A DNA stretch of 64,000 nucleotides from Streptococcaceae bacterium ESL0687 (GCA_029392475.1 CP113940.1:1178001-1242000), one strand, 5' to 3'. Counted from the first letter of the stretch, positions 36,132-45,868 are shown. The notes: generated by a model from the letters alone, not told the origin. Made by a program: numbers and translations.

Positions 36132-36680
36132 TTAAAATGGTAGGTCATCATCTGAAATATTCATCGGATTTCCGCCACCGAAAGGATCTGAATCATTTCG
36201 ACCGAAATCAGGAATTTTAACATCTGATGCACCGTAAGAGTTATTATTCATCTCTGAGGCTTGGTATCCCCCATTTGATGAACCATAAGCATTATTGTTT
36301 ACCTGCGGAGCCTGATAGCCTCCGCCTGATGACGGGCCACCTTGACTCTCGCGTACTGCACGACTTTCAAGGAAACTTACATTGTCAGCAACTACTTCTG
36401 TTACATACACACGCTGACCTTGCTGGTTTTCATAATTACGAGTTTGGATTCTTCCAGTTACACTAAGAAGATTTCCTTTTTTCGCACCGAAACGAGCCAA
36501 GAATTCTGCCGTATTTCTCCACGCAACAACGTTGATGAAATCCGCATCATATTCACCCTTTTGGTTTTTAAAATTACGAGTAACAGCCAGGGTAAAGCTT
36601 GCATTTGATTGTCCATTAGCAGTCTGACGAAGTTCAATATCCTTAGTCAAACGTCCCACTAGCACTACGTTATTAATCAT
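36132..36680 (-). CDS. ssb: Single-stranded DNA-binding protein
   Basis: A 182-aa SSB. The OB fold occupies residues 1-105 ([18 protein letters not shown] at the start, [14 protein letters not shown] in the middle). A Gly/Asn/Ser/Tyr-rich linker follows, and the acidic tail DDDLPF mediates protein contacts. Its place between rpsF and rpsR marks it as the housekeeping SSB rather than a competence or phage copy. AGGAGGACC lies before the ATG. Confidence 0.97.
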   Translation of the reverse strand: MINNVVLVGRLTKDIELRQTANGQSNASFTLAVTRNFKNQKGEYDADFINVVAWRNTAEFLARFGAKKGNLLSVTGRIQTRNYENQQGQRVYVTEVVADNVSFLESRAVRESQGGPSSGGGYQAPQVNNNAYGSSNGGYQASEMNNNSYGASDVKIPDFGRNDSDPFGGGNPMNISDDDLPF

Positions 36681-36715
36681 ATAAGATGGTCCTCCTATGA
36701 TCTACTAAAATAGAA

Positions 36716-37009
36716 TTAAGCTTCTACCTTAACGATCATGTGACGAAGAATGTCGCCGTTGATTTTAGCAAGACGATCAAATTCGCTTGTTGCTGCTGCG
36801 TCTGTAGCTGCTTCGATATTTACAATGTGGTATAAACCTTCATTGAAGTTTTTGATTTCGTAAGCAAGACGACGTTTTTCCCAGTCTTTTGATTCGATAA
36901 TAGTAGCACCATTATCAGTCAAAATCCCATCAAAACGCTCAACTAGAGCTTTTTTAGCTTCCTCATCAATGTTTGGACGGATAATATAAAGAATTTCGTA
37001 CTTAGTCAT
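36716..37009 (-). CDS. rpsF: 30S ribosomal protein S6
   Basis: A 97-aa ribosomal protein of ferredoxin-like fold, binding 16S rRNA together with S18. The opening [20 protein letters not shown] and the [16 protein letters not shown] region are typical. GAGGAGGAAAAA precedes the ATG. It is the first gene of rpsF-ssb-rpsR. The leader between promoter and gene can form two hairpins within a closing stem and may bind the S6-S18 complex for feedback control. Confidence 0.97.
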   Translation of the reverse strand: MTKYEILYIIRPNIDEEAKKALVERFDGILTDNGATIIESKDWEKRRLAYEIKNFNEGLYHIVNIEAATDAAATSEFDRLAKINGDILRHMIVKVEA

Positions 37010-37020
37010 TGAATTTTTTC

Positions 37021-37092
37021 CTCCTCTTTTGGTCTAATGACGTCCTGTATTTCCAGGACGTAAGTGAGGTATACTCACAGACCACCATTATA
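37021..37092 (-). promoter_or_regulatory. rpsF promoter and structured leader (S6:S18-type candidate)
   Basis: The reverse strand has TTGCCT-17-TATAAT (the -10 at 37087-37092) and a predicted start near 37080-37083. The leader folds as GGTCT/AGACC closing stem (37079-37083 with 37031-37035). This encloses GTGAG/CTCAC (37064-37078) and ACGTCCTG/CAGGACGT (37040-37061) hairpins. Most bacteria regulate this operon through an S6:S18 RNA motif; identity with that motif was not confirmed. Confidence 0.55.
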
Positions 37093-37125
37093 TCAATAAA
37101 TGATCAAAAAGGCAAGCTCTTTTAT

Positions 37126-37155
37126 AAAAAAATCCTCCCAATTATGGAAGGATTT
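37126..37155 (-). terminator. uppP terminator
   Basis: Reverse strand AATCCTTCC/GGGAGGATT stem followed by T7, a few bases past the uppP stop. Confidence 0.88.
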
Positions 37156-37160
37156 GTTGA

Positions 37161-38003
37161 CTAAAAGAGTCCTAAGATAAATTTAATGGCTGCATAAGCA
37201 AGAAGAATTAAACCAAGGACAATCCGGTACTTCCCGAAAATAGTAAAATCATGCTTCTTGATGTAATCCATAAGGAATTTAATAACCACAACTGAAACGA
37301 CAAAGGCCGTAAAACTTGCAATAAGAAGAACTAAAAACTCTTTCCCTGAAAGTGTTTCCCCGTTTTTAATAAACTTAAGGACCTTAATAGCCGATCCACC
37401 AAACATGGCTGGAATGGCCAAGAAGAAGGTAAATTCAGCCGCAACGTAACGGCTGGCCCCAAGAATTATAGCTCCTAAAATAGTAACTCCGCTCCTACTA
37501 GTACCTGGCATAAGGGCCAGAACCTGGAAAATTCCAATATAGAAGGCAAAAAGGTAAGGCATTTTATTTAGGCTGGTTACTGTAGGTATTTGACTCTTAG
37601 CCCATTTTTCAACATAGATAAAGGCAAAACCATATAAAATAAGCATGAGGGCAACACTTACAAAGTTATAAAAATGTGCCTCAAACCAGTCGTCAAGCTT
37701 GATTCCAACAATTGCAGCAGGAATGGAAGCAATTAAGACCTTAACCCACAAGCGCCAAGTATTTCTTTTTTCGATATAATTTTTCTTAGCATCAAAGGGA
37801 TTTAGCTTATCAAAAAAGATAAGTACCACTGCCATAATCGCCCCCAACTGAATTACGACATTAAACATGGATTTAAAAGCTTCACTTGCATTTAACTTTA
37901 CAAATTCTTCCGCCAAGATCAAGTGCCCCGTACTTGAAATTGGTAGCCATTCGGTAATTCCTTCAATAATTCCTAAAAAAATTGCCTTGAGTATCTCTAA
38001 CAT
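37161..38003 (-). CDS. uppP: Undecaprenyl-diphosphatase
   Basis: A 280-aa polytopic membrane phosphatase (BacA/UppP) that removes one phosphate from undecaprenyl diphosphate, recycling the lipid carrier for cell-wall synthesis; overexpression gives bacitracin resistance. The motif [18 protein letters not shown] (residues about 12-30) contains the catalytic Glu residues, and [10 protein letters not shown] near 170 is the phosphate-binding segment. About eight hydrophobic helices. GGAGTTTT precedes the ATG. A single gene with its own terminator. Confidence 0.95.
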   Translation of the reverse strand: MLEILKAIFLGIIEGITEWLPISSTGHLILAEEFVKLNASEAFKSMFNVVIQLGAIMAVVLIFFDKLNPFDAKKNYIEKRNTWRLWVKVLIASIPAAIVGIKLDDWFEAHFYNFVSVALMLILYGFAFIYVEKWAKSQIPTVTSLNKMPYLFAFYIGIFQVLALMPGTSRSGVTILGAIILGASRYVAAEFTFFLAIPAMFGGSAIKVLKFIKNGETLSGKEFLVLLIASFTAFVVSVVVIKFLMDYIKKHDFTIFGKYRIVLGLILLAYAAIKFILGLF

Positions 38004-38119
38004 AAAACTCCAATCTATAAAAAAATTTTTATTGTAACTATTATAACAAACTGCCTTCTGTATAGCTATTTAAATTTTTTTCTGGTCTAAACAAGTAAAC
38101 TTCTTTTTTTCAGTCCACC

Positions 38120-38392
38120 TTTACTTATAGGTAAAATAATGCTAGAATCATCTGTATAATTAAATAAATATAGAGTTTAGAGGTTGCATCTTTTATTAAG
38201 CCTGTTGAGTTTTGTGGAACATTGACACAGGTCTAGGAAAAGTTGCCGAAAAAATCACCTGCCACCTCAGGTTATTTTTGGGTCGGATTGTAAATAACAT
38301 CCGAACTGTCTTGGTTATCGGCCAAGTTGTGCTTTACTTACTTAATAAGCCTATTCTATCCTCTTCTTCCAAGGGGATTTTTCTATTTTTAT
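38120..38392 (+). promoter_or_regulatory. Lysine riboswitch (L box) with promoter and terminator
   Basis: Promoter TTTACT-17-TAGAAT (38120-38148), or the nearby TATAAT at 38155. The aptamer (about 38170-38312) has the L-box landmarks in order: AGAGGTTGC, the GTGGAACATTGACACAGG arm, GGAAAAGTTGCCGAA, GGGTCGGAT...ATCCGAACTGTC. The expression platform ends in ATCCTCTT/AAGGGGAT (38358-38378) plus a T-rich tract, about 30 bp before the transporter gene. Lysine binding should favour termination. Confidence 0.85.
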
Positions 38393-38422
38393 TTAAAAAT
38401 AATATTATTTTTAGGAGCTGTG

Positions 38423-39979
38423 ATGAAAAAATTACTAAACATCCTACTACCACTTCTTGCAATCTTTGCCTTTTCTATAAGTGCACAGGCTGATCAAGGG
38501 GAATTTCGTGTAGGAATGGAAGCTGGTTATCCACCTTTTAACTGGACCCAGAAAACTGACGCCAATGGAGCTGTAAAAATCGATGGAAGCGACCAGTATG
38601 CTAATGGATACGATGTCCAAATTGCTAAAAAAATCGCTGACAAGCTGGATAAAAAACTTGTCATTGTAAAAACCAAGTGGGACGGTTTGGTACCTGCCCT
38701 AACTTCTGGAAAAATTGATGCCATCATTGCCGGGATGAGCCCGACAGCTGAAAGAAGAAAAGAAGTTGATTTTTCGGATAATTACTATACTAGTCATCTT
38801 GTTATTGTTGTTAATAAAAACGGAAAATATGCTGACGCAACTAAATTATCTGACTTTGCTGGTGCAAAAATCACTGCCCAACAGGGAACCTTCCACTATG
38901 ATTTGATTTCTCAAATCCCAGGTGTACAAAAAGAACAAGCCATGTCAGACTTTTCTGCCATGCGTGTAGCCCTTCAATCAGGAACAATTGATGGATATGT
39001 TGGTGAGCGTCCTGAGGGAATCACAGCTCAAGCTGCTAACGATTCATTTAAAATGATTCAATTTGCTGATGGTGATGGTTTTGTTACTGATCCAGATGAT
39101 ACTCAAACTGCTGTTGGTGTCCGCAAGGGAGACAAAGACCTTCCAGTAATCAATCAGGTTCTCGCTTCAATCTCTGATGATGAGCGCACAAAGATTATGG
39201 ATCAAATGACTGCCCTTCAAGATCACCCAGATAAAAAAACTGGTTGGTGGAATCAAGTATTTGCTATCGCCAAAGAAAATGGTAGTGAGTTTATTAAAGC
39301 TGCAGGAGTTACCCTTTATATTTCCTTAATCGGGACAATAATTGGGACCTTAATCGGACTTCTAATTGGAGTTTATAGAACTGCTCCAAAAGCTGCCAAT
39401 GCAGTCCTTGCCTTCTTCCAAAAACTTCTAAACTGGATTATTAACATCTACATCGAAGTTTTCCGCGGAACTCCAATGATTGTACAGGCTATGGTTTTAT
39501 ATTACGGTACAGCTCAAGCCTTCGGAATCAACATGGACCGTACTCTTGCTGGTCTTGTAATCGTCTCAATCAATACAGGGGCCTACATGAGTGAGATTGT
39601 TCGTGGTGGTATCCTATCAGTTGACAAGGGACAATTTGAAGCTGCAAGTGCTCTTGGAATGAACCACTCACAAACAATGATTAAAATTGTTTTACCTCAG
39701 GTTATTAGAAACATCCTTCCTGCAACAGGTAACGAATTCGTAATCAACATTAAAGATACATCTGTTCTTAATGTAATCTCTGTAAGTGAGCTCTTCTTCC
39801 AAGGGAACACTGTAGCCCAACAAAATTACCAATACTTCCAAACATTTGCCATCATCTCAGTAATCTACTTTGTTCTAACATTTACTGTTACAAGAGTTCT
39901 AAGATTTGTTGAACGAAAACTTGATTCTGATACTCATACAACTGGGGCAAATCAAATGCAAGTGGGGGATAAAAAATAA
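38423..39979 (+). CDS. Amino-acid ABC transporter, fused substrate-binding protein and permease
   Basis: A 518-aa fusion. A signal peptide ([20 protein letters not shown], cleaved near AQA/DQGEF) is followed by a family-3 solute-binding domain (about residues 30-265, [13 protein letters not shown] and [10 protein letters not shown]). A GlnP-type permease domain follows (about 285-500) with the EAA loop [19 protein letters not shown]. Fused binding protein-permeases are common in lactococci for polar amino acids. A lysine riboswitch upstream makes lysine the likely substrate (the LysXY type predicted from L boxes). Arginine or glutamine specificity cannot be excluded from sequence. ATG 38423 has AGGAGCTGTG. 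The stop overlaps the ATPase start (TAATG). Confidence 0.9.
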   Translation: MKKLLNILLPLLAIFAFSISAQADQGEFRVGMEAGYPPFNWTQKTDANGAVKIDGSDQYANGYDVQIAKKIADKLDKKLVIVKTKWDGLVPALTSGKIDAIIAGMSPTAERRKEVDFSDNYYTSHLVIVVNKNGKYADATKLSDFAGAKITAQQGTFHYDLISQIPGVQKEQAMSDFSAMRVALQSGTIDGYVGERPEGITAQAANDSFKMIQFADGDGFVTDPDDTQTAVGVRKGDKDLPVINQVLASISDDERTKIMDQMTALQDHPDKKTGWWNQVFAIAKENGSEFIKAAGVTLYISLIGTIIGTLIGLLIGVYRTAPKAANAVLAFFQKLLNWIINIYIEVFRGTPMIVQAMVLYYGTAQAFGINMDRTLAGLVIVSINTGAYMSEIVRGGILSVDKGQFEAASALGMNHSQTMIKIVLPQVIRNILPATGNEFVINIKDTSVLNVISVSELFFQGNTVAQQNYQYFQTFAIISVIYFVLTFTVTRVLRFVERKLDSDTHTTGANQMQVGDKK

Positions 39980-40716
39980 TGGCAGAAAAAGTATTAGAAA
40001 TTAAACACCTAAAAAAATCATTTGGAGAAAATGAAGTTTTAAAAGATATTAGCATGAATATCAACAAGGGTGAGGTTATCTCAATCATTGGATCTTCAGG
40101 ATCAGGTAAATCGACCTTCTTAAGATCAATTAACCTCCTTGAGGTTCCAAGTGGTGGTGAGATCCTTTACCACGGGGAAAATGTCCTACAAAAAGGATAC
40201 GACCTTCCTAAATATAGAACTCATCTAGGTATGGTTTTCCAATCATTTAACCTTTTTGAAAACTTAAATGTCCTTGAAAATCTGATTGTTGCTCAAACAA
40301 CAGTCCTAAAAAGAAACCGAGATGAGGCTAAGAAAATTGCCATTGCTAACCTTACAAAGGTTGGCATGGACGCTTTTGTAAATGCTAAGCCCCGTCAACT
40401 ATCAGGAGGACAAAAGCAGCGTGTGGCAATTGCTCGTGCCCTTTCAATGAATCCTGAGGTTATTCTTTTTGATGAACCAACAAGTGCCCTTGACCCTGAA
40501 ATGGTTGGAGAAGTTCTTGGTATTATGAAAGACGTTGCAAAATCAGGTATTACAATGGTCATTGTAACCCATGAGATGGAATTTGCCAGAGAAGTTTCTG
40601 ACAAGGTAATCTTCATGGACAAGGGAGTGATCGCTGAGGAAGGTAACCCAGAAGACATCTTTACCAATCCAAAAGAAGAAAGAACCCGTGAGTTTCTATC
40701 ACGTTATCTTAAATAA
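39979..40716 (+). CDS. Amino-acid ABC transporter ATPase
   Basis: A 245-aa ATP-binding subunit of the polar amino-acid uptake class (GlnQ/ArtP-like). Walker [10 protein letters not shown] (about residues 37-45), Q-loop MVFQSFNLF, signature [15 protein letters not shown], Walker [12 protein letters not shown] and the H-loop TH are all intact. It overlaps the preceding permease gene by one base and shares its lysine riboswitch, so it powers that transporter. A strong terminator follows. Confidence 0.94.
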   Translation: MAEKVLEIKHLKKSFGENEVLKDISMNINKGEVISIIGSSGSGKSTFLRSINLLEVPSGGEILYHGENVLQKGYDLPKYRTHLGMVFQSFNLFENLNVLENLIVAQTTVLKRNRDEAKKIAIANLTKVGMDAFVNAKPRQLSGGQKQRVAIARALSMNPEVILFDEPTSALDPEMVGEVLGIMKDVAKSGITMVIVTHEMEFAREVSDKVIFMDKGVIAEEGNPEDIFTNPKEERTREFLSRYLK

Positions 40717-40721
40717 AAAGA

Positions 40722-40752
40722 AAAAAACCAAGTGGGATGAACTTGGTTTTTT
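40722..40752. terminator. Bidirectional terminator
   Basis: AAAAACCAAGT/ACTTGGTTTTTT stem with a 7-base loop, between the ABC ATPase and convergent folT. Confidence 0.9.
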
Positions 40753-40755
40753 CTT

Positions 40756-41328
40756 TTAGTTTAAAATATATTTTCTAATAACTGGAATTCTTTGTAGGGC
40801 AGGTACTAAGACCATGATAATTACAACCCTGATTGGAATTTCTAAGATTTTGAAAATTCTTCCTTGGACAAAGAATTGAACCTTGAAAGATACCCCGTAG
40901 TAAATTTGAATTAAAAGCGGAGTGAAGATAAAGGTTCCAGCAAGCATGATAACAATCACTGCTAAACTTGTATAAACCCAATCTTTTACATTCTTGGCAT
41001 CAAGCTTTTTCTTATAAAAGAATAATCCGTAAAGGAATCCTAAAAAGGCTTGAAGGAGACTAAATCCCCAAATAAAGCTAGAACCTGCACCATCCCCGGT
41101 TACTATCTTAATGAAGTCTGAAAGAATGAAAACAATCGGGCTTACAATTGGGCCTGCAATGGCACCGATTATAGTATCTGGAATGAAGGAAAAAGTTAAT
41201 TTTAAATTCCCTGGAATAATCCAGATTGATAATTTTTCAATAATAAATTTTAAGGCCATAAGCATGGCAAGGGCTACAGTCAGCCTCGTTGATGCTTCAG
41301 GTAAGTATTTGTTGACAATTTTTTGCAT
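40756..41328 (-). CDS. folT: Folate ECF transporter S component FolT
   Basis: A 190-aa membrane protein with about six hydrophobic segments, resembling the FolT substrate-capture subunits of energy-coupling-factor transporters. The segment LKLTFSFIPDTIIGAIAGP and the later GFSLLQAFLGFLYGLFFY match the FolT pattern. The ECF ATPases and EcfT are encoded elsewhere, as usual for group II systems. A tetrahydrofolate riboswitch in the leader (about 41388-41482) strongly supports folate as substrate. GAGGAGAGCTCA precedes the ATG; this site can pair with an upstream AGCTC, so translation may be gated. Confidence 0.88.
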   Translation of the reverse strand: MQKIVNKYLPEASTRLTVALAMLMALKFIIEKLSIWIIPGNLKLTFSFIPDTIIGAIAGPIVSPIVFILSDFIKIVTGDGAGSSFIWGFSLLQAFLGFLYGLFFYKKKLDAKNVKDWVYTSLAVIVIMLAGTFIFTPLLIQIYYGVSFKVQFFVQGRIFKILEIPIRVVIIMVLVPALQRIPVIRKYILN

Positions 41329-41332
41329 TGAG

Positions 41333-41509
41333 CTCTCCTCTTTTTTGGTGAGCTGTTAAAAATTTTCTGGACATACCACATAATTTTTCACAGCGAATGC
41401 GTTTCACAAACCGCACCATTAGGCTTCGTTCCAGGGCAACATCCCATCCCGTGGACACTTGACGCTTGTAAAACTACTCTGTAATAGATATTACCTGACG
41501 ATTATAACA
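41333..41509 (-). promoter_or_regulatory. Tetrahydrofolate (THF) riboswitch with promoter
   Basis: An extended -10 TGTTATAAT (41501-41509) drives a leader. Its reverse-strand sequence has the THF-aptamer landmarks in order: GAGTAG, GCGTCAAGTG, GGGATGGGATGTTG, AACGAAGCC, GGTGCGGT and AACGC (about 41388-41482). Downstream, AGCTC (near 41350) can pair with GAGCT at the folT ribosome binding site (41331-41335 region), a plausible translational switch. Confidence 0.82.
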
Positions 41510-41550
41510 CATTTATTAGGCAAAATAATTGCTTCTCTAAAAGAAAACAT

Positions 41551-41580
41551 AAAAAAACAAATCATCAGATTGACGATTTG
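41551..41580 (-). terminator. ackA terminator
   Basis: Reverse strand CAAATCGTCA/TGATGATTTG stem, ATC loop, then T7. Confidence 0.88.
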
Positions 41581-41592
41581 CCTTCTTGTTAA

Positions 41593-42783
41593 TTATTTTG
41601 TAAAAATTTCAACGTCACGCGCAATAACTAATTCTTCATCAGTTGGAACTGAGAGAACTTTAACTGCTGAATCAGCTGTTGAAATAACTCCTTCATAACC
41701 ACGGATATTTTTTTCTGGATCAATTTCGATACCAAACCAGCTTAGACCTTCAGCTATTTCGGCTCTTAATTCAGGCGAATTTTCACCAATTCCAGCTGTA
41801 AAGATGATTGCATGAGCTCCGTTTAAAACAGCCAAGTACTGACCAATGTATTTTTTTATTCGGTCAATGTACATACCGTAGGCAAGTTCAGCCTTTTTAT
41901 TTCCTGCTTCAATCCCAGCTGTGATATCACGCATATCACTTGATATTTCACTAACTCCTAAAAGACCAGATTCCTTATTCAACATGTCTACAACGTCTTG
42001 AGCCGTAGCAAGTTTTTCATCTCTTTCAATAATATAAGGGAAAATTGAAGGATCGATATCTCCTGAACGAGTTCCCATCATGATTCCAGCAAGGGGGGTG
42101 AATCCCATTGAGGTATCAACTGATTTACCACCATCAACTGCTGTAATTGAAGCTCCGTTACCTAGATGACAGCTAATCAGTTTCAGGTCTTCAATTTTTT
42201 GACCTAAAATCTCAGCAGCCTTTTGACTTACATACTGGTGGCTTGTCCCGTGAGCACCGTACTTACGGACTGCATAGTCAGTATAGTATTTATTTGGCAT
42301 AGGGTAGCGGAAGGCCTGGTCGGGCATGGTTGTGTGGAAGGCTGTATCAAAGACTGCAACACTTGTAATATCAGGTAAAAGCTCTTTAAAGGCTTTAATT
42401 CCAGCTAGATTGGCTGGATTGTGAAGGGGAGCTAAGGGAGCAAGTTTATCAATCTCTTCCATTACCTGGTTATCAATCAGGGTTGATTTTTTGAAGATTT
42501 CTCCTCCAGCAACCACCCTGTGTCCAACACCTGTGATTTCATCATATGAAGAAATTATTCCAAATTTAATAAGGTCATTCAAAAGAATTTTTACAGCTTC
42601 TTCATGGTTAGGAATATCAAAAGTTTTTGTGTCAGCCTGGTCTCCCCACTTAACAGTTGAAATTGAATCAGATAAACCGATTCGCTCGATAATACCTTTT
42701 GCTAGAACCTCTTCTTCTGGCATCTTGTATAATTGCCATTTAAGACTTGAACTACCAGCATTTATCGCAATTGTTTTTGACAT
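41593..42783 (-). CDS. ackA: Acetate kinase
   Basis: A 396-aa kinase converting acetyl phosphate and ADP to acetate and ATP, the energy-yielding end of mixed-acid fermentation. The signatures [13 protein letters not shown] at the N-terminus, GHRVVAGG, the DTAFHTTMP segment and the ATP-binding [13 protein letters not shown] are present. Full length. It follows a YtxK-like methyltransferase gene by about 78 bp, a pairing also found in Bacillus (ytxK-ackA) and streptococci. With pflB in the same window it provides ATP when sugars are limiting. Lactococci often carry two ackA copies; only one is seen here. Confidence 0.96.
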   Translation of the reverse strand: MSKTIAINAGSSSLKWQLYKMPEEEVLAKGIIERIGLSDSISTVKWGDQADTKTFDIPNHEEAVKILLNDLIKFGIISSYDEITGVGHRVVAGGEIFKKSTLIDNQVMEEIDKLAPLAPLHNPANLAGIKAFKELLPDITSVAVFDTAFHTTMPDQAFRYPMPNKYYTDYAVRKYGAHGTSHQYVSQKAAEILGQKIEDLKLISCHLGNGASITAVDGGKSVDTSMGFTPLAGIMMGTRSGDIDPSIFPYIIERDEKLATAQDVVDMLNKESGLLGVSEISSDMRDITAGIEAGNKKAELAYGMYIDRIKKYIGQYLAVLNGAHAIIFTAGIGENSPELRAEIAEGLSWFGIEIDPEKNIRGYEGVISTADSAVKVLSVPTDEELVIARDVEIFTK

Positions 42784-42861
42784 TTATTTGAATCTCCTCT
42801 TCTAAAGATATAAAGATAAAAGTTAAAAGTTAGAAACTTTATTGGTGTTATTTTGTTAATA

Positions 42862-43797
42862 TTATAACATATTTTCCTTAAATTCTCGCATGAAATCTTG
42901 GATTAGAGCTGAATCTGTCAGAGAAGATAGGTTATAAACAAAGGTTGGTTTTTTAGCTTCATTTTTATCAAAAACAAAGATTGCCTTAGGACTTGATTTA
43001 AATAAATTCTGCGGCAGAGCAATTAAGGCAGCAAGGCTTCCAGCTTCTTTCAACCAACCCTTAAGTTCAGATGCCTGCTCACTTGTCATCAGATCAAGTG
43101 GGGCCAAAAAGATTCCAAGACCGTCTTCTTTTAAGTGCTTAAGACCTTGTTCCATCAAAAGATGGTGGGCATAGGTATGACCCTCACCTGTATTTGCAAC
43201 CTGAAAGTTTTTAGCCTCCTGATCATCTGGGTAGAAACCGACAGGAAGATCACTAACTAGGACGTCAACTGGATCAACTAACAGAGGTTTAACCGCATCC
43301 TGTTGCATGTATTCAATGTCATAATCAGCCACATCTGCCATACTGGCAGCTAAATCAATCAAGAGGTCATCGACTTCGATTCCAAGAATTTGAAGCTTGC
43401 GGTCAAGACCCGTTGAAATAGTTGCTGTCATATTACCAGTACCTGAACCAAATTCAGCAATTGAAAGGTCACCGCTTGGTTTCATGGTATTGATAATAAA
43501 ATTAATGATGTAGGCAATACTGTCCGGTGTAAACTGATGGTTGGCCTGAAGTTTGGCTGTCTGTCCTCCTTTGATAAGGACAAATTGAAAGGCCTTTTGC
43601 CACTCTTTTTGATTGAGTTTTAAAGCTTTCAACTTTTGGTTATTTTCATCAACCAGCTTGTTGTCAGATTTTCCTTCCACATAGGCTACATTTTGTTCAA
43701 TCAAAGCCTCGTAAAAATGAGTGTGTAACTCTTGTTCTAAGGTTTGAGTATTTTCAATAATCAGGTTAAAAGCCTGTTCTACTTTTTCAATATTCAT
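42862..43797 (-). CDS. ytxK: Class I SAM-dependent methyltransferase, YtxK-like
   Basis: A 311-aa protein of the N6-adenine-type methyltransferase fold. An N-terminal helical domain (about 1-100) is followed by the SAM loop AEFGSGTGNMTATI, the acidic EVDD, and a DLPVGFYPDD segment in place of the canonical NPPY. The target is unknown; a DNA or protein target was proposed for relatives, without proof. The C-terminal part holds LMEQGLKHLKEDGLGIFLAP. ATG 43797 has GGGAGGTAGAATA and overlaps the stop of the upstream GNAT gene by one base. Co-transcribed with the GNAT gene and possibly ackA. Confidence 0.85.
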   Translation of the reverse strand: MNIEKVEQAFNLIIENTQTLEQELHTHFYEALIEQNVAYVEGKSDNKLVDENNQKLKALKLNQKEWQKAFQFVLIKGGQTAKLQANHQFTPDSIAYIINFIINTMKPSGDLSIAEFGSGTGNMTATISTGLDRKLQILGIEVDDLLIDLAASMADVADYDIEYMQQDAVKPLLVDPVDVLVSDLPVGFYPDDQEAKNFQVANTGEGHTYAHHLLMEQGLKHLKEDGLGIFLAPLDLMTSEQASELKGWLKEAGSLAALIALPQNLFKSSPKAIFVFDKNEAKKPTFVYNLSSLTDSALIQDFMREFKENML

Positions 43798-44291
43798 TAT
43801 TCTACCTCCCATATCATATTAAACCACTCACCACCCCCTAAGGTTGAAGTGGATTTCCCTTCATAGGTAAAGCCCTTTTTCTCATAATACTTAATCAAAT
43901 AATCATGACAGGTAAGAGTTATAGCCTCGCGCCCTGTCTTTGTAGCTAAATCCTTAAAGGCCAGAAGAAGAGCATCTCCCAGTCCCTGCCCCTGAAAATC
44001 ATCATCAATTGAAAGACTTGTTATGGCAAGATATCCACCTGTTTCAGGATTTTTCTCAACATGCTCAAACAATTCATCTGACAAGTACTTATCGGAAATA
44101 ACTGCCCCTTCAATATAACCTGCAAAATTTCCTGCAATTTCTGCAACCAAAAAGGTATCAGCTGTTGTTTGAATACGCTCTTTCATGGCTCTTTTGCTTG
44201 TTGCTTCATGCCCAAAATTGGCCTCTTCAACTCGCATAACATTTTCAAGATCAGAAGCTACAACCTGTCTGATTACTAATTTATTATCCAT
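43797..44291 (-). CDS. GNAT family N-acetyltransferase
   Basis: A 164-aa acetyltransferase. Motif A reads LAITSLSIDDDFQGQGLGDALL (Q/RxxGxG core QGQGLG), followed by LTCHDYLIKYYEKKGFTYEG, the motif B region. It resembles the arylalkylamine-acetyltransferase-like GNATs of lactic acid bacteria; the substrate is unknown. The stop codon overlaps the ytxK-like start (TAATG), indicating translational coupling. It heads the GNAT-ytxK(-ackA) group. Confidence 0.82.
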   Translation of the reverse strand: MDNKLVIRQVVASDLENVMRVEEANFGHEATSKRAMKERIQTTADTFLVAEIAGNFAGYIEGAVISDKYLSDELFEHVEKNPETGGYLAITSLSIDDDFQGQGLGDALLLAFKDLATKTGREAITLTCHDYLIKYYEKKGFTYEGKSTSTLGGGEWFNMIWEVE

Positions 44292-44384
44292 ATCTCATAC
44301 TTCCTTTTTCTTAACTATCAGACTGATTATACCATGCCTTATAAGTGATTAAAATTATTAAGAGTTTACCTTATAAACATACAA

Positions 44385-44409
44385 AATAAAAAAGCCACCG
44401 AAGTGGCTC
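44385..44409 (-). terminator. rpsO terminator
   Basis: AGCCAC/GTGGCT stem with a TTCG tetraloop on the reverse strand and a T6 tail. Confidence 0.9.
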
Positions 44410-44418
44410 CTTATCGAA

Positions 44419-44688
44419 TTAACGACGTAGTCCAAGTGAAGAAATTAGTTCACGGTAACGTTGAACGTCTTTTTCACGTAGGTATCCTAGAAGGTTACGA
44501 CGGTGTCCGATTTTTTTCATAAGTCCACGGTAAGTAGCGTGGTCTTTTTTATGCTCTTTAATGTGTCCGTTTAGGTGGTTGATTTCCCAAGTAAGTACAG
44601 CGATTTGTACTTCAGGTGAACCAGTGTCCCCTTCGTGACGTGCGTATTGAGCGATGATTTCATTTTTTTTCTCTTTTGAAATTGCCAT
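44419..44688 (-). CDS. rpsO: 30S ribosomal protein S15
   Basis: An 89-aa primary rRNA-binding protein of the small subunit, organising the central domain. The family sequence is clear ([35 protein letters not shown]). ATG 44688 gives [10 protein letters not shown] with GGAGAAATATA before it; the longer frame is not real. Upstream, a hairpin GGC...GCC (44730-44752) in the leader might bind S15 for feedback, as in other bacteria. That is inferred from position only. Confidence 0.97.
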   Translation of the reverse strand: MAISKEKKNEIIAQYARHEGDTGSPEVQIAVLTWEINHLNGHIKEHKKDHATYRGLMKKIGHRRNLLGYLREKDVQRYRELISSLGLRR

Positions 44689-44892
44689 TATATTTCTCCT
44701 TTTTTGTAAGTACATCCGAGTTAACGTTTGGCGTGCGTTTTACCAAGATGCCTTCTTGTAGAAAACTACTCACTTATGATAAACTATTATTATAGAAATT
44801 TCAAGTATTGGAATATTTTTTTGTGCATTTAACTTGCAATTTAAAGTAAAAAGTGTCAGATTATAAGTATGAATTACACGGAGGAACATAAA

Positions 44893-45504
44893 TTGAACAA
44901 AATTAAACATTTAACATCTGCCAGTCATCTCATTGATATGAAGGATGTTATCAGAGAAGGAAATCCAACCCTAAGAGAGGTTGCTTCTGATGTTGAACTT
45001 CCCCTAACCGATGAAAATATCATCCTGGGCGAAAAGATGCTTAACTTTTTAAAACATTCTCAAGATCCCGTTATGGCTGAAAGGATGAAACTTCGTCCAG
45101 GAGTAGGAATTGCTGCCCCTCAGCTTGATGTGTCAAGAAAGATTATTGCAGTCCTTGTACCAAAGGAAGATTCAGGTGATGACGCAGCAAATGATGCCTA
45201 TAGCCTGGAAGAAATCATGTATAACCCACGCGTGGTTTCTCACTCTGTGCAAAATGCAGCCCTTGCTGACGGTGAAGGATGCCTGTCAGTTGACCGCGAG
45301 GTACCAGGATATGTTATCCGCCATGCCCGCGCAACTGTTGAATATTTCGATAAAAATGGTGAGAAAAAACGAATTAAGCTTAAAGGATTTAACGCTATCG
45401 TTGTCCAACATGAGATTGACCACATCAATGGTATCATGTTCTACGACCGTATCAATGAGAAAAACCCATTTGCCCTTCCGGAAGATCTTTTAATCATTGA
45501 ATAA
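44893..45504 (+). CDS. def: Peptide deformylase
   Basis: A 203-aa iron-type metalloenzyme that removes formyl from nascent N-termini. The three motifs are intact: [18 protein letters not shown] (with the metal-binding Cys) and HEIDHING (two metal-binding His and the catalytic Glu). Residues around [17 protein letters not shown] match the lactococcal type II enzyme. I chose the TTG at 44893 because GGAGGAACATAA lies directly upstream and the family starts here; an in-frame ATG at 44869 would add eight residues and has no binding site. A strong bidirectional terminator follows. Confidence 0.95.
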   Translation: MNKIKHLTSASHLIDMKDVIREGNPTLREVASDVELPLTDENIILGEKMLNFLKHSQDPVMAERMKLRPGVGIAAPQLDVSRKIIAVLVPKEDSGDDAANDAYSLEEIMYNPRVVSHSVQNAALADGEGCLSVDREVPGYVIRHARATVEYFDKNGEKKRIKLKGFNAIVVQHEIDHINGIMFYDRINEKNPFALPEDLLIIE

Positions 45505-45508
45505 TAAG

Positions 45509-45541
45509 AAAAAACTTCTATCAAATGATAGGAGTTTTTTT
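45509..45541. terminator. Bidirectional terminator
   Basis: AAAAAACTTCTATCA/TGATAGGAGTTTTTT with an AA loop; it extends into the end of the convergent membrane-protein gene. Confidence 0.9.
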
Positions 45542-45868
45542 GATTACCTGTCCAAGAAGCCAGCCTGTAACTGTTCCTAAAATAATAGCAAGCATTCCGT
45601 AAGGACTTGAAATTAGACAATTCAGCAAAAGTCCCACACCCAGACCAAAAAGGGTGAGCATAGTAGAAACTTGCTCCCTTTTAAGTTCATATTTTCCTCT
45701 AAGAGCAAGCACTGTACCGATGAGACCTAGAAAATAACCAAGTGAAATTCCAACATTCAGCCAATAAAGATTATTGCCTAAAAAGATTCCTAAAATATTT
45801 CCCGCAGCGACCCCCATCAGCAAGCAGATAACCATACTATAATCCCAAATACTTGTTTTTGATGTCAT
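45521..45868 (-). CDS. Hypothetical membrane protein, 115 aa
   Basis: I do not recognise the family. The protein has four hydrophobic segments (about residues 10-30, 32-52, 66-84 and 88-108), with Gly-rich helices (MGVAAGNILGIFLGNN, YFLGLIGTVLALRGK) that suggest tight helix packing. There is a short charged loop (RGKYELKREQ) between the second and third. No signal peptide or catalytic motif. ATG 45868 has GGAGGTTTGT. Its stop lies inside the stem of the def terminator, so the two genes end in each other's terminator. It is a single gene between def and tyrS. Confidence 0.7.
   Translation of the reverse strand: MTSKTSIWDYSMVICLLMGVAAGNILGIFLGNNLYWLNVGISLGYFLGLIGTVLALRGKYELKREQVSTMLTLFGLGVGLLLNCLISSPYGMLAIILGTVTGWLLGQVIKKTPII

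Noticed and set aside
38212-38493. Plus-strand frames across the lysine riboswitch, and the 38327 start of the transporter
   Set aside because: They read through the riboswitch and its terminator; the signal peptide start at 38423 with a good ribosome binding site is the real one.
44869-44892. Upstream ATG start for peptide deformylase
   Set aside because: No ribosome binding site; the TTG at 44893 follows GGAGG at good spacing and matches the family N-terminus.
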